64,000 nucleotides of DNA from Stenotrophomonas maltophilia. Its GTDB lineage: Bacteria; Pseudomonadota; Gammaproteobacteria; Xanthomonadales; Xanthomonadaceae. The stretch covers positions 2,984,750 to 3,048,749 of the forward strand of contig NZ_CP033877.1 of NCBI RefSeq assembly GCF_006970445.1. Direction: 5' to 3'. The position numbers and the translations under genes are program-made. The notes below the pieces were generated by a model that saw nothing but the letters and a program-made list of their open reading frames with translations, was not told the origin of the DNA and did no database searches. Positions 28,106 to 37,210 of the stretch are shown piece after piece (position 1 is the first letter of the stretch; each line of letters starts with the position of its first letter).

Positions 28106-29482
28106 ATGACCCTGCGCCTGCACAACAACCTGACTCGCCAGCTCGAACCGTTCACTCCGCTCGACCCGGCCTGTCCGACCCTGTATGTGTGCGGCCCGAC
28201 GGTCTACAACTACGTGCACATCGGCAACGCCCGTGGCCCGGTGGTGTTCGGGGTGCTGGCCGACCTGCTGCGGCGCCGTTTCGGTGGCCTGCGCTACGCG
28301 CGCAACATCACCGACGTGGACGACAAGATCAACACCGCCGCGCGTGAGCAAGGCGTGCCGATCAGCACCATCACCGACAAGTTCGCCGCCGCCTACCGTG
28401 AAGACATGGCCGCGCTGGGCGTGGTGCCGCCGGATATCGAGCCGGAGGTGACCGCGCACATTCCGCAGATCATCACCATGATCGAGCAGCTGATCGCCAA
28501 CGGGCATGCCTATGCCGCCGAGGGCCACGTGCTGTTCGCAGTGGCCAGCTTCGATGGCTACGGCAAGCTCTCGCGCCGCGACCCCGACGAAATGCTGGCC
28601 GGCGCGCGCGTCGACGTGGCCCCGTACAAGCGCGACCCGGGCGATTTCGTACTGTGGAAGCCGTCCAGCGACGACCTGCCCGGCTGGGAATCGCCGTGGG
28701 GCCGGGGCCGTCCGGGCTGGCATATCGAATGCTCGGCGATGGCCGCCGCCCACCTGGGCGAGACCATCGACATCCACGCCGGCGGCGTCGACCTGCAGTT
28801 CCCGCACCACGAGAACGAGCTTGCGCAGAGCGAATGCGCCCACGGCGGCAAGATCTTCGCCCGTTTCTGGCTGCACAACGGCATGCTCAACTTCGGCGGC
28901 GCCAAGATGAGCAAGTCGCTGGGCAACATCGAACGCGTGCACGACCTGGTGCGCCAGCATCCGCCGGAAGCGCTGCGCCTGGCCCTGCTGTCGGCCCATT
29001 ACCGGCAGCCGCTGGACTGGTCCGATGGCCTGATCGAGCAATCGGTGCGCACCCTGGACCGCCTGTACGGCACCCTGCGCGAACTGTCATCGGTCGAGGC
29101 GGTCGTGGCGATCCCGGCCACGGTCGAGGCGACCCTGGACGACGACTTGAACACCCCGCAGGCGCTGGCCGAAGTGGCCCGCATCGCCGCCGATGCACGC
29201 CGAGCTACCGACCCGGCCGAACAGGCACGCCTGAAGGGCGAGCTGCTCGGTGCCGGCCTGGCCCTGGGCCTGCTGCAGGCCGACCCGGCACAGTGGTTCG
29301 GCACCGCCGCCGGCGATGACGGCGACGATGCCCGTATCCAGGGCCTGATCGACGAGCGGGCCGCCGCCAAGAAGGCCCGCGACTTCGCCCGTTCCGATGC
29401 CATCCGCGACCAGCTGGCCGCCGAAGGCATCGTGCTGGAAGACACCCCGCAGGGCGTGCGCTGGTCGCGCAAGCGCGGCTGA
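28106..29482 (+). CDS. cysS: Cysteinyl-tRNA synthetase
   Basis: 458 residues, class I synthetase. Motifs seen are [17 protein letters not shown] (HIGH-type signature as HIGN, with the first zinc ligand Cys), [18 protein letters not shown] and KMSKSLGN. It charges tRNA-Cys. The frame extends upstream, but the ATG at 28106 begins the usual [12 protein letters not shown] plausible -10 box TAAAAT lies at 28072-28077. Confidence 0.96.
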   Translation: MTLRLHNNLTRQLEPFTPLDPACPTLYVCGPTVYNYVHIGNARGPVVFGVLADLLRRRFGGLRYARNITDVDDKINTAAREQGVPISTITDKFAAAYREDMAALGVVPPDIEPEVTAHIPQIITMIEQLIANGHAYAAEGHVLFAVASFDGYGKLSRRDPDEMLAGARVDVAPYKRDPGDFVLWKPSSDDLPGWESPWGRGRPGWHIECSAMAAAHLGETIDIHAGGVDLQFPHHENELAQSECAHGGKIFARFWLHNGMLNFGGAKMSKSLGNIERVHDLVRQHPPEALRLALLSAHYRQPLDWSDGLIEQSVRTLDRLYGTLRELSSVEAVVAIPATVEATLDDDLNTPQALAEVARIAADARRATDPAEQARLKGELLGAGLALGLLQADPAQWFGTAAGDDGDDARIQGLIDERAAAKKARDFARSDAIRDQLAAEGIVLEDTPQGVRWSRKRG

Positions 29483-29536
29483 CCCGCCCTGCCCCGTGGC
29501 CGGTCCGCCGGCCACGCCCCCACTGTAGAGACTGTT

Positions 29537-29989
29537 GTGACCGACTCCCCGTTCCCGCTTGAACCCACCGCCGCCGAGGCCCAGACCGCCATCGCCGAGG
29601 AATTCGGCTTCTTCGGCGACTGGTCCGAGCGCTACCAGTACCTGATCGACCTCGGCCGCAAGCTGCCGGCCTTCCCGGAAGAATGGAAGACCGAAGAGCA
29701 TCGCCTGCTTGGCTGCCAGTCGATGGTCTGGATCGTGCCCGAGGGCAACGCACAGTCGCTGCGCTTCCACGCCATCAGCGATTCGGCGATTGTCTCCGGC
29801 CTGATCTTCCTGGCCCTGCGCGTGTACTCCGGGCGCTCGGCGCAGGAGATCCTGGCCACCGAACCGAGCTATATCCAGGACATCGGCCTGGCCCGCCACC
29901 TCTCGCCCACCCGCAGCAATGGCGTGGCGGCGATGCTGGCGTTCATCCGTGAGACCGCGCAGGCGCAACTGCAGCGCGACCCGTCGTGA
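29537..29989 (+). CDS. sufE: SufE-family sulfur acceptor protein
   Basis: 150 residues with a GTG start. The active-site cysteine is in RLLGCQSMVWI (about residue 60). FFGDWSERYQYLIDLGRKLP and LSPTRSNGVAAML are family blocks. SufE receives persulfide sulfur from a SufS-type desulfurase for Fe-S cluster assembly. No suf operon is present here; the next gene, a transporter, overlaps its stop (GTGA). Confidence 0.9.
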   Translation: MTDSPFPLEPTAAEAQTAIAEEFGFFGDWSERYQYLIDLGRKLPAFPEEWKTEEHRLLGCQSMVWIVPEGNAQSLRFHAISDSAIVSGLIFLALRVYSGRSAQEILATEPSYIQDIGLARHLSPTRSNGVAAMLAFIRETAQAQLQRDPS

Positions 29990-31233
29990 GCGAACCTGCC
30001 ACAGCCGAAGACAGCGCACTGGGCCTGCTGTCCCGGCCCGGTTTCGCCAGGCTGCTGGCCTACCGCATCTTCGCGATGCTGTCCTACCAGGTGGTCGCGG
30101 TCACCGTCGGCTGGCACATCTACGAAGTCACCCGCAATCCGTTCTCGCTGGGCCTGATCGGCCTGGCCGAGGTCGTACCGTTCTTCTGCGTGGCGCCGTT
30201 CGCCGGTTACCTGGTGGATCACCTGCCGCGCCGTCGGCTGGGGATGGCCGCCTGTTGCGGGCTGATCGCCACCGCACTGGTATTGACCAGCGTGGCCATG
30301 GGCTGGCTGCCGATTGACGGCGTGTGGCCGATCTATGCGGCCATCGCGCTGACCGGCATGGTCCGCGCCTTCCTGTCGCCGATCTACAACGCCTTGTTCG
30401 CCCGCGTACTGGCCCGTGACCAGTTCGCCCGTGGCGCTGGCCTGGGCGCCGTGGTGTTCCAGGCCGGCATGATCGCCGGCCCGGCACTCGGTGGCGTGCT
30501 GGTCGGCTTCGGCGGCAAGGGCCTGTCCTACGCGGTGGCCACCGCCTTCGCGCTGGTGGCGATGGCCTGCCTGGCCACCTTGAAGGTGGAAGAGCCGGTG
30601 CATGCCGGCCCGGCCGCGCCGATCTTCAAGAGCATCGCTGAAGGCGCACGCTTCGTGGTCGGCAACCGGATCATGGTCGGCGCGATGGCGCTGGACATGT
30701 TCTCGGTGCTGCTGGGCGGCGTGGTGGCGATGCTGCCGGCGTTCCTGCACGAGATCCTGCACCACGGCCCGGAAGGCCTGGGCATCCTGCGCGCGATGCC
30801 GGCGCTGGGCTCGGTGTGCGTGGGCCTGTGGCTGGCCCGCCACCCGCTGCACCGCAATGCCGGCCGCGTGCTGCTGTTCGCGGTGGCCGGTTTCGGCCTG
30901 TGCGTGATCAGCTTCGGGCTGTCGCAGCACTTCTGGCTGTCGGCGCTGATCCTGCTGTTCTACGGCGCCTTCGATGGCGTCTCGGTGGTGATCCGGTCGA
31001 CCATCCTGCAGTTGGCCACGCCGGAAGAAATGCGCGGTCGCGTATCGTCGATCAACGGCATCTTCATCAGTTCGTCCAACGAGCTGGGCGCGTTCTATGC
31101 CGGCACGATGGCGAAGCTGCTCGGCCTGGTACCGGCAGTGGTGCTGGGCGGGTTCGCGGTGCTGAGCGTGGCCGGGATCACGGCGTGGAAGAACCCGACG
31201 CTGCGGAAACTGAATCTGCGTGATCTGCAGTGA
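29986..31233 (+). CDS. MFS transporter, EntS/MFS_3-like
   Basis: 415 residues with about eleven to twelve hydrophobic segments. The GTG start overlaps the sufE stop. LGLIGLAEVVPFFCVAPFAGYLVDHLPRRRLG contains the inter-helix 2-3 loop motif. Membership in the MFS_3 (EntS-like) group is suggested by FARGAGLGAVVFQAGMIAGPALGGVLVG. The substrate is unknown. The ATG-poor start and overlap indicate translational coupling with sufE. Confidence 0.78.
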   Translation: MSEPATAEDSALGLLSRPGFARLLAYRIFAMLSYQVVAVTVGWHIYEVTRNPFSLGLIGLAEVVPFFCVAPFAGYLVDHLPRRRLGMAACCGLIATALVLTSVAMGWLPIDGVWPIYAAIALTGMVRAFLSPIYNALFARVLARDQFARGAGLGAVVFQAGMIAGPALGGVLVGFGGKGLSYAVATAFALVAMACLATLKVEEPVHAGPAAPIFKSIAEGARFVVGNRIMVGAMALDMFSVLLGGVVAMLPAFLHEILHHGPEGLGILRAMPALGSVCVGLWLARHPLHRNAGRVLLFAVAGFGLCVISFGLSQHFWLSALILLFYGAFDGVSVVIRSTILQLATPEEMRGRVSSINGIFISSSNELGAFYAGTMAKLLGLVPAVVLGGFAVLSVAGITAWKNPTLRKLNLRDLQ

Positions 31234-31305
31234 CCCCGCGGAGAGCGCGTTCGGCGGCGCCGGGCGTTTGACTGGCCACGTCACTTTCCCTCGATGAATG
31301 GGTTT

Positions 31306-31494
31306 GTCACTTTCTTTGCGCGCGCAAAGAAAGTAACCAAAGAAACGCGCCGCCATCCGCGAGCCGGCGCTGCGCGCCGGTACCCTGCGCTCCTCGGCGA
31401 ATCAGGGGACGGCGCCGAACTCGCTGCGCTCAAACAGCGGCGCCTCTTCGCCCCTGATTCCCCTGCGGTGCTCGGCTCGCTACAAGGCGGACCC
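31306..31494. repeat. Long intergenic repeat, copy A
   Basis: It begins with a perfect terminal palindrome GTCACTTTCTTTGCGCGC / GCGCAAAGAAAGTAAC (31306-31337). It continues through CCTGCGCTCCTCGG, ACTCGCTGCGCTCA, CTCTTCGCCC and CGGTGCTCGGCTCGCT. The same ordered blocks recur at 46.19-46.37 kb and, inverted, at 46.45-46.71 kb. No protein-coding signal. Together with the next repeats it fills the 523-base gap between the MFS gene and dksA. Confidence 0.75.
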
Positions 31495-31526
31495 AACAGC
31501 CGCGAGCGCACGCATGACCGCCCTTG

Positions 31527-31614
31527 GTAGAGCCAAGCCATGCTTGGCTGCTTTTGCTTTTGCTCTTCCTTGCCCTCCGGCTTCGGCCTGAGCCGAGCAT
31601 GGGCTCGGCTTTAC
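31527..31614. repeat. GTAG palindromic pair (divergent sequence types)
   Basis: GTAGAGCCAAGCC-ATG-CTTGGCTGC at 31527-31551 and the inverted AGCCGAGC-ATGG-GCTCGGCTTTAC at 31591-31614. The two stems differ in sequence, unlike most pairs in the window. Confidence 0.75.
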
Positions 31615-31704
31615 AGCAACCGCGCACGCAGGAAACCGTCGAGAGCCTGCGGGTGGGTCCGATACCCGGAAGGCGCCGTTCTACCCAGCCAACCACCTCC
31701 CAAC

Positions 31705-31731
31705 AAAAAACCCGGCCGAGGCCGGGTTTTT
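31705..31731. terminator. Bidirectional intrinsic terminator after dksA
   Basis: AAAAAACCCGGCC-GA-GGCCGGGTTTTT lies 26 bases downstream of the dksA stop (minus strand). It can also end transcription coming from the plus-strand side. Confidence 0.85.
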
Positions 31732-31756
31732 CGCATGACCATACAACGATCAGGAA

Positions 31757-32986
31757 TCAGTCGCCCTGCTGCTTCTGCAGGTGCTCCCAACGCTCCTGGG
31801 CGTCGATGGTGCGCTCGGCGGTCAGGCGCGCTTCGAGGCGCTCCAGGCCGATTTCTTCGCCGGTGTCGACGCAGTAACCGTAGTCGCCGGCTTCCAGGCG
31901 CTTCAGGGTGCTGTCGATCTTGCCGATCAGCTTGCGGTAGCGGTCGCGGGTACGCAGTTCCAGCGAGTTCTCGGTCTCGCGGGTCGCGCGCTCGGCTTCG
32001 TCGCCGATATCACGCACTTCCTCGCGCAGGTTCTCGATGGTCTGCTTGGACTCTTCGACCAGGTCCGCGCGCCAGTTCTGCAGACGCTGGCGGAAATACT
32101 CCTGCTGCAGCGAGCTCATGTATTCCTCTTCCGAGGACGGCTTGTAGCCAGCGGGCAGGATCGGGCGGCCAGTGGCCTCGTCGGTCTTGTATTCGACCAC
32201 CTTGTACTTGCTGCGCGGGGCCGGTGCCGCCGAGCGGGCGGCGACGGCCACGGCAACCTTGCCGACAGGGCGCGACACGGTCTTCGGGGCGGAATCGGAT
32301 TTCACGGCGGTTTTGGCAGGCGATTTCGAAACGGGCACGGGATTCTTGGATTGCGGGGCCTTCGAAGCAACAGGAGCGGCGGCCGGGGCCGGCTTGGAAG
32401 CCGGTTGGGCTGCTGCCACTGCCACGGTCTTGGCCGGGACAGGCTTGGCCGGAGCCGGCTTGGCGGCAGGCTTCGGTGCGGACTTCACTACAGGGGCCGG
32501 GGTCGGCTTTACGGCCGGCGCGGCAACATTCTTGGCAACCTTCTTTACAGCGGCAGGCGTGGCGACCGGCTTGGCCGCAGCGACCTTCTTTGCCGCCGGT
32601 TTTGCGACCGGCTTGGCTGCAGCCTTCTTCACCACCGCCTTCGGCGCCGGCTTGGCTGCTGCCTTCTTGACCACCGGCTTGGCGGCGGCCTTTTTCACCG
32701 GCGCAGCCTTGCTGACGGCTTTCTTCACCACCGGCGCCTTCTTGCTGGCAGCGGCTGGCTTGGCCTTGGCGGGCGCAGCGGCCTTCTTCGCCACCGGCTT
32801 GGTCGCCTTGACCGGCGTTTTCTTTGCGGTGGCCTTCCTGGCCGCCGGTTGCGAGGACGCTGCCTTGGTCGCCGGCTTGCTGGCCGGTTTCTTGGCAACG
32901 GGCTTTGCCGCCAACTTCTTCACAACAGGCTTGGCGGTTTTCTTGGCGGCCGTTGCGGCCTTCTTTGCAGTTTTTTTAGCAGCCAC
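31757..32986 (-). CDS. dksA: DksA/TraR-family regulator with a long Lys/Ala/Pro histone-H1-like N-terminal tail
   Basis: 409 residues. Residues 1 to about 260 are low-complexity Lys/Ala/Pro repeats (KKAAAKPV-type), like bacterial histone-H1 proteins. The last 150 residues are a DksA domain: coiled coil with tip DIGDEA (matching the D..D.A tip that enters RNA polymerase), then LELRTRDRYRKLIGKID. In the zinc-finger region only the first of four cysteines is present (YCVDTGEEIGLERLEAR...TIDAQ), so zinc binding is unlikely. DksA works with ppGpp at the polymerase secondary channel. The tail probably binds nucleic acid. No second dksA is in the window. Confidence 0.88.
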   Translation of the reverse strand: MAAKKTAKKAATAAKKTAKPVVKKLAAKPVAKKPASKPATKAASSQPAARKATAKKTPVKATKPVAKKAAAPAKAKPAAASKKAPVVKKAVSKAAPVKKAAAKPVVKKAAAKPAPKAVVKKAAAKPVAKPAAKKVAAAKPVATPAAVKKVAKNVAAPAVKPTPAPVVKSAPKPAAKPAPAKPVPAKTVAVAAAQPASKPAPAAAPVASKAPQSKNPVPVSKSPAKTAVKSDSAPKTVSRPVGKVAVAVAARSAAPAPRSKYKVVEYKTDEATGRPILPAGYKPSSEEEYMSSLQQEYFRQRLQNWRADLVEESKQTIENLREEVRDIGDEAERATRETENSLELRTRDRYRKLIGKIDSTLKRLEAGDYGYCVDTGEEIGLERLEARLTAERTIDAQERWEHLQKQQGD

Positions 32987-33059
32987 GAAACGCTCTTCCT
33001 TGGATTCCCCGGGGCCCGGGAAAGCGGGCCTTTATAGCCTACCCGACCCGCAGCAGCAA

Positions 33060-33096
33060 CCTTGACCCCCTGCTCCATTCAGTCCTGGAGTCAAGG
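33060..33096. other. Hairpin upstream of yidD
   Basis: Nested arms CCTTGA..CTCCA and TGGAG.TCAAGG form an imperfect hairpin in the 272-base gap between dksA and yidD. No T-run follows. Otherwise I see nothing in this gap except a possible -10 box (TAAGAT, 33247-33252) placing a start site on the yidD GTG. Confidence 0.45.
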
Positions 33097-33258
33097 CGCC
33101 CTTGGAGGCAGTCCGACGAACACGGACCGCCTTGCGCGGTACGGAACCTGGCCAGCGCCCGAAGGTGCTGGTACCGGTCGCAGGCCATCGGCGACATGCG
33201 ACCAACGGCCCATCCTGCACAAATGCGGCCTTCATGCCAACTGGCATAAGATGACTGG

Positions 33259-33513
33259 GTGATCTCGCGCCTGCTCATCGCCCTGCTGCGCTTCTACAAG
33301 CGCTTCATCAGCCCCCTGCTGGGGCCACGCTGCCGTTTCGTGCCGAGCTGTTCTGAATACGCGATGGAGGCCATCTCGCGGCACGGCCCGCTGCGCGGCA
33401 GCTGGCTGGCTGCGCGCAGGCTGGGCCGCTGCCACCCGTTCCATCCCGGCGGCTTCGACCCCGTGCCCGAGTCCCCCAACGCCCCCTCTTGCCGTTGCAC
33501 AGGAAAACACTGA
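33259..33513 (+). CDS. yidD: YidD, membrane protein insertion efficiency factor
   Basis: 84 residues with a GTG start. The family core is complete: [34 protein letters not shown], then [13 protein letters not shown]. YidD is a small amphipathic protein that assists YidC-dependent membrane insertion. It usually sits with rnpA and yidC near the origin; here it is next to dihydroorotase. The pyrC ATG follows its stop by one base. Confidence 0.93.
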   Translation: MISRLLIALLRFYKRFISPLLGPRCRFVPSCSEYAMEAISRHGPLRGSWLAARRLGRCHPFHPGGFDPVPESPNAPSCRCTGKH

Positions 33514-33514
33514 C

Positions 33515-34861
33515 ATGTCCTCCACCCTCATCACCAACGCCCGCATGGTCAACGAAGGCCGCACCTTCGACGGCGACCTGCGCATCGAGAACGGCCGCAT
33601 CGCGCAGATCGGCAGCGGGCTGGCGCCTCGCGACGGCGAGCAGGTGGTGGACGCAGCCGGGCGCTGGCTGCTGCCCGGCATGATCGACGACCAGGTGCAC
33701 TTCCGCGAACCGGGCCTGACCCACAAGGGCGATATCGCCAGCGAATCGGCCGCGGCCGTGGCCGGTGGCCTGACCAGCTTCATGGACATGCCCAACACCA
33801 ACCCGCCGACGCTGGATTCGACCATCCTGGAAGCCAAGTACGAGCTCGCGCGCGGCCGCGCCTGGGCCAACTACGGCTTCTACCACGGCGCCAGCAATGA
33901 CAACCTCGACGCGATCCGCGCCCTGGACCCGAAGAAGGCCCCGGGCGTGAAGGTGTTCATGGGTGCATCGACCGGCAACATGCTGGTCGACAACCCGGAA
34001 ACGCTGGACGCGATCTTCCGCGAATGCCCGACCCCGATCATCACGCACTGCGAAGACACGCCGATGATCGATGCCAACCTGAAGGCCTTCCAGGAGAAAT
34101 ACGGCGACGCGCTGACCCCGGACATGCACCCGGACATCCGCTCGCGCGAAGCCTGCATCAAGTCGACCCACCTGGCGATGTCGCTGGCGCGCAAGCACGG
34201 CACCCGCCTGCACGTGCTGCATATCTCCACCGCCGATGAGCTGGCGCTGTTCGAGAAGGGCCCGCTGATCCGCGCCGACGGCAGCCGCAAGCAGATCACT
34301 GCTGAAACCTGCGTGCACTTCCTGCACTTCGCGCGCCCGGACTATGCGACCAAGGGCAATCTGATCAAGTGCAACCCGGCGATCAAGGAAGTGTCCGACC
34401 GCGAGGCGATCACCGCTGCGCTGGCCGACGACGTGCTGGACGTGCTGGCCACCGACCATGCGCCGCACACCTGGGAAGAGAAGCAGAAGCCCTACGCGCA
34501 GGCGCCGTCGGGCCTGCCGCTGGTGCAGTACGCGCTGGTGGCCGCGCTGGAGCGCGTGCACGAAGGCAAGCTGACCCGCGAACAGGTGGTGCAGAAGTTC
34601 GCGCATGCCCCGGCGCAGCTGTTCGACGTCGAGGAGCGCGGCTTCCTGCGCGAGGGCTACTTCGCCGATCTTGTCCTGGTCGAAGACGTGCCGTTCACGG
34701 TCAAGCGCGAGGACGTGCTGTCCAAGTGCGGTTGGTCGCCGTTTGAAGGCACCACCTTCCGTTCGCGCGTGGCCTCCACCTGGGTGAATGGCCAGCTGGT
34801 GTGGGACGGCAGCAAACTGGTCGGCGAACCGGCCGGTCAGCGCATGACCTACGACCGCTGA
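33515..34861 (+). CDS. pyrC: Dihydroorotase (class I-like amidohydrolase)
   Basis: 448 residues. Metal-site blocks are PGMIDDQVHFREPG, GVKVFMGASTGNM (carboxylated Lys), ITHCEDTPM, LHVLHISTADE and LATDHAPH. It closes carbamoyl-aspartate to dihydroorotate in pyrimidine synthesis. The first metal motif reads Q-V-H instead of the usual H-x-H, so one expected zinc ligand is glutamine; all other ligands are in place. The M23 gene start overlaps the stop (TGATG). Confidence 0.9.
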   Translation: MSSTLITNARMVNEGRTFDGDLRIENGRIAQIGSGLAPRDGEQVVDAAGRWLLPGMIDDQVHFREPGLTHKGDIASESAAAVAGGLTSFMDMPNTNPPTLDSTILEAKYELARGRAWANYGFYHGASNDNLDAIRALDPKKAPGVKVFMGASTGNMLVDNPETLDAIFRECPTPIITHCEDTPMIDANLKAFQEKYGDALTPDMHPDIRSREACIKSTHLAMSLARKHGTRLHVLHISTADELALFEKGPLIRADGSRKQITAETCVHFLHFARPDYATKGNLIKCNPAIKEVSDREAITAALADDVLDVLATDHAPHTWEEKQKPYAQAPSGLPLVQYALVAALERVHEGKLTREQVVQKFAHAPAQLFDVEERGFLREGYFADLVLVEDVPFTVKREDVLSKCGWSPFEGTTFRSRVASTWVNGQLVWDGSKLVGEPAGQRMTYDR

Positions 34862-35709
34862 TGCGTTCGGCACTGATGATCGGGGCGCTGCTGCTGGCCG
34901 CGCCCCTGCTCACCGCACCGGCAGCCCAGGCGCAGGATGGCATCGGCAGCCTGATCGACAGCCGCGTAGTGTTCCCGGCCAGCGCGTCGCAGGGCGCGCT
35001 GGTGATCGGCAAGGTTCCCGCCGGCAGCCGCGTGCAGTACGCCGGCCGCCAGCTGCGGGTGAGCGGCTATGGCAGCGTGGTGTTCGGCATTGGCCGCGAC
35101 GAGAAGGGCCCGCTGCGCGTGCAGGTGCAACGCCCCGATGGTGGCAGCGAGACGGCAACCATCACGGTGACGCCGCGCGAATGGCCCACCGAGCGGGTCA
35201 ACGGCGTGCCGCCGAAGACGGTCAATCCGCCGCCGGCGATTGCCGAGCGGATCAAGCGCGAACAGGCGCAGGTGACTGCCGCACGCGCCCGCGATGACGA
35301 CCGTACCGATTTCACGCAGACCTTCATCTGGCCGGTACAGGGCCGCATCAGCGGTCGCTTCGGTAATGCGCGTGTGTACAACGGGCAGCCCGGTGCCGGT
35401 CATTCCGGCATGGACATCGCGGTACCGACCGGCACGCCGGTCAAGGCACCGGCCGCCGGCATCGTCACCTTCGCCGGCCCGGACCTGTACCTGACCGGTG
35501 GCACGCTGCTGCTCGACCACGGTTTCGGGGTCAGTTCCAACTTCCTGCACCTGTCGCGCATCGACGTGAAGGTCGGCGACCGGGTGGAACAGGGCCAGGT
35601 GATCGCCGCGGTCGGCGCCACCGGCCGCGCCACCGGCCCGCACCTGCACTGGGGCATGAACTGGTTCGATACCCGTATCGACCCGTTGCTGGTGCTGGAA
35701 CGCAAATAA
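34861..35709 (+). CDS. M23 (LytM-type) peptidase, secreted
   Basis: 282 residues. The signal peptide ends at AAQAQ (about residue 23). The C-terminal LytM/M23 domain has the first zinc pair in GHSGMDIAVPTG and the active-site HLHW near residue 260 (TGPHLHWGMNWFD). These proteins cut peptidoglycan cross-links or activate amidases at the cell envelope. All four catalytic ligands appear present, so it is probably an active endopeptidase. The start is fixed by the one-base overlap with pyrC. Confidence 0.9.
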   Translation: MRSALMIGALLLAAPLLTAPAAQAQDGIGSLIDSRVVFPASASQGALVIGKVPAGSRVQYAGRQLRVSGYGSVVFGIGRDEKGPLRVQVQRPDGGSETATITVTPREWPTERVNGVPPKTVNPPPAIAERIKREQAQVTAARARDDDRTDFTQTFIWPVQGRISGRFGNARVYNGQPGAGHSGMDIAVPTGTPVKAPAAGIVTFAGPDLYLTGGTLLLDHGFGVSSNFLHLSRIDVKVGDRVEQGQVIAAVGATGRATGPHLHWGMNWFDTRIDPLLVLERK

Positions 35710-35711
35710 CG

Positions 35712-35785
35712 GTAGTGCCGGCCGCTGGCCGGCAACCTCATCCTCTTCGGCGCCCTGCTGGATGCCGGCCAGCGGCCGGCACTAC
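35712..35785. repeat. SMAG palindromic pair
   Basis: Inverted units at 35712-35736 and 35762-35785 between the convergent M23 gene and the squalene-synthase-like gene. Confidence 0.9.
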
Positions 35786-35798
35786 CAGATACGTTGGA

Positions 35799-36503
35799 TC
35801 AACCGCGCGCGGCCCACCACACGCGCAGCAGGGTGCGCACCGGTGTAGCTTCAATCGGCTTGCCTGCGGCCTGCGCGGCCACGCGGGCGCGCGCGAGGCT
35901 GGACCACACACGGCGCGGGCGCGGGCCGGGCACACGGGTGCCCCACCCCTTCAACAGATGCTGCGCCCAGCGCTGCGCGGCAGTGCTGGCATCACCGTCC
36001 AGCAAGCTGCGCGGCACACCGGCCACGCCGGCATCCTGCAGGCGCTGGGCCAGGGTCTGCAGCTGCACCGCACGACCGGCGCCGGTGCGCGGCTTGTCCG
36101 CGAACAAGGCCGCCTCCACCGCGGCAACGGCCTCGGCGTAGTTGGCCAGCGCACGCTCGGCACCGGCCGCATCCAGCGCGACGGTACGCGCTTCAACCAG
36201 ATCCGGCAGCGCTTCGCCCAACTGGGCCCACGGCGCGCGCACCGGCTCCAGCAGACGGCCCAGCGGATGGCGCGAACGATGCGCGGCCCAGCTGCGCAGT
36301 TCCTCGCCCCACCATGCCAGCTTGGCGTCGGCGGGCAACGGATCGCCGCTGGTGTTGAGCATGTCGTCGAACTCCTGCAGCAGCGCAAACCACGCCACTG
36401 CAAGCTCGCGTTGCGATTCGGCCACGAACGGGGCGGCCACGGACCATTCCGGCCAACGGCTGCGCCACTTGTCGAGGAAACTGTCCAGCGCGGTACTGCT
36501 CAC
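35799..36503 (-). CDS. Squalene/phytoene synthase-like protein
   Basis: 234 residues. AFVALLQEFDDML-like and LAWWGEELRSWAAHRSRHPLGRLLEP blocks match the trans-isoprenyl-diphosphate synthase fold (helix with LAWW.EEL..., then HP..R.L). It is shorter than true squalene or phytoene synthases (about 280-350), and I do not see both Asp-rich catalytic motifs. It may therefore be a non-catalytic relative. I use the GTG at 36503 because AAGGA lies 8 bases upstream. gph is 11 bases away. Confidence 0.6.
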   Translation of the reverse strand: MSSTALDSFLDKWRSRWPEWSVAAPFVAESQRELAVAWFALLQEFDDMLNTSGDPLPADAKLAWWGEELRSWAAHRSRHPLGRLLEPVRAPWAQLGEALPDLVEARTVALDAAGAERALANYAEAVAAVEAALFADKPRTGAGRAVQLQTLAQRLQDAGVAGVPRSLLDGDASTAAQRWAQHLLKGWGTRVPGPRPRRVWSSLARARVAAQAAGKPIEATPVRTLLRVWWAARG

Positions 36504-36514
36504 TACGTGATTCC

Positions 36515-37210
36515 TTACGGCTGGGCCGGGGCTGCCGGCCGGGTCGGCCACAGACTGGCCAGTTGCAGAAGTTCGGCGGTCTCGACCAGCACGTCGGCCT
36601 GCCAGGCCAGCGGATCGTCGCTGTGCAGGCGGTAGCCCCACAGTGCCGCCACCGACGGCATGGCGGCGGCACGTGCCGCGATGATGTCGCGCTCGTCGTC
36701 GCCCACGTACACGCAGTCTTCGGCGGCAACGGCAATCGCCTGCGCGGCGTGCAGCAGCGGCAGCGGGTGCGGCTTGCGCTCGGCCAGGCTGTCACCACCG
36801 ACCAGTACCGCGCAGCGCTGCTGCCAGCCGTGCTGCGGCAGGATCAAGCGCGCCAGGTACTCGGGCTTGTTGGTGACGATGCCCCACACGGTGCCGGCGT
36901 CATCCAGCGCGGCAAGCATGCCGGCCACGCCATCGAACAGTACCGCGTGCTGGCCGATCAACGCTTCGTAGCGCTGCAGGAATTCCGGAATCAGCGCATC
37001 GCGTGCGGCAACATCCAGTTCCGGGAAGGCGGCGCTCACCATTGCACGCGAACCCTTGGAGACCACCGGACGCAACATTGCCGGATCGATCGGCGCGCGA
37101 CCGCGCTCGGCCAGCATCGCGTCGCAGGTGGCGACGAAGTCCGGTGCGCTGTCCAGCAGCGTGCCATCCAGGTCGAACAGCACCGCGCGCGGGAAGCGGG
37201 CCGCGGTCAT
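36515..37210 (-). CDS. gph: HAD phosphatase, Gph/MupP-like
   Basis: 231 residues. HAD motif [16 protein letters not shown], motif II IVTNKP, motif III KPHPLP and motif [14 protein letters not shown]. It is generally annotated as phosphoglycolate phosphatase. In Pseudomonas the homologue directly next to ubiG is MupP, the N-acetylmuramic acid 6-phosphate phosphatase of cell-wall recycling. The same neighbour here makes that role plausible. The start overlaps the ubiG stop (ATGA). Confidence 0.85.
   Translation of the reverse strand: MTAARFPRAVLFDLDGTLLDSAPDFVATCDAMLAERGRAPIDPAMLRPVVSKGSRAMVSAAFPELDVAARDALIPEFLQRYEALIGQHAVLFDGVAGMLAALDDAGTVWGIVTNKPEYLARLILPQHGWQQRCAVLVGGDSLAERKPHPLPLLHAAQAIAVAAEDCVYVGDDERDIIAARAAAMPSVAALWGYRLHSDDPLAWQADVLVETAELLQLASLWPTRPAAPAQP

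Noticed and set aside
31540..32670. Large plus-strand frames opposite dksA, Gly/Ala/Arg-rich
   Set aside because: They are the complement of the Lys/Ala/Pro-rich tail of the DksA-like protein.
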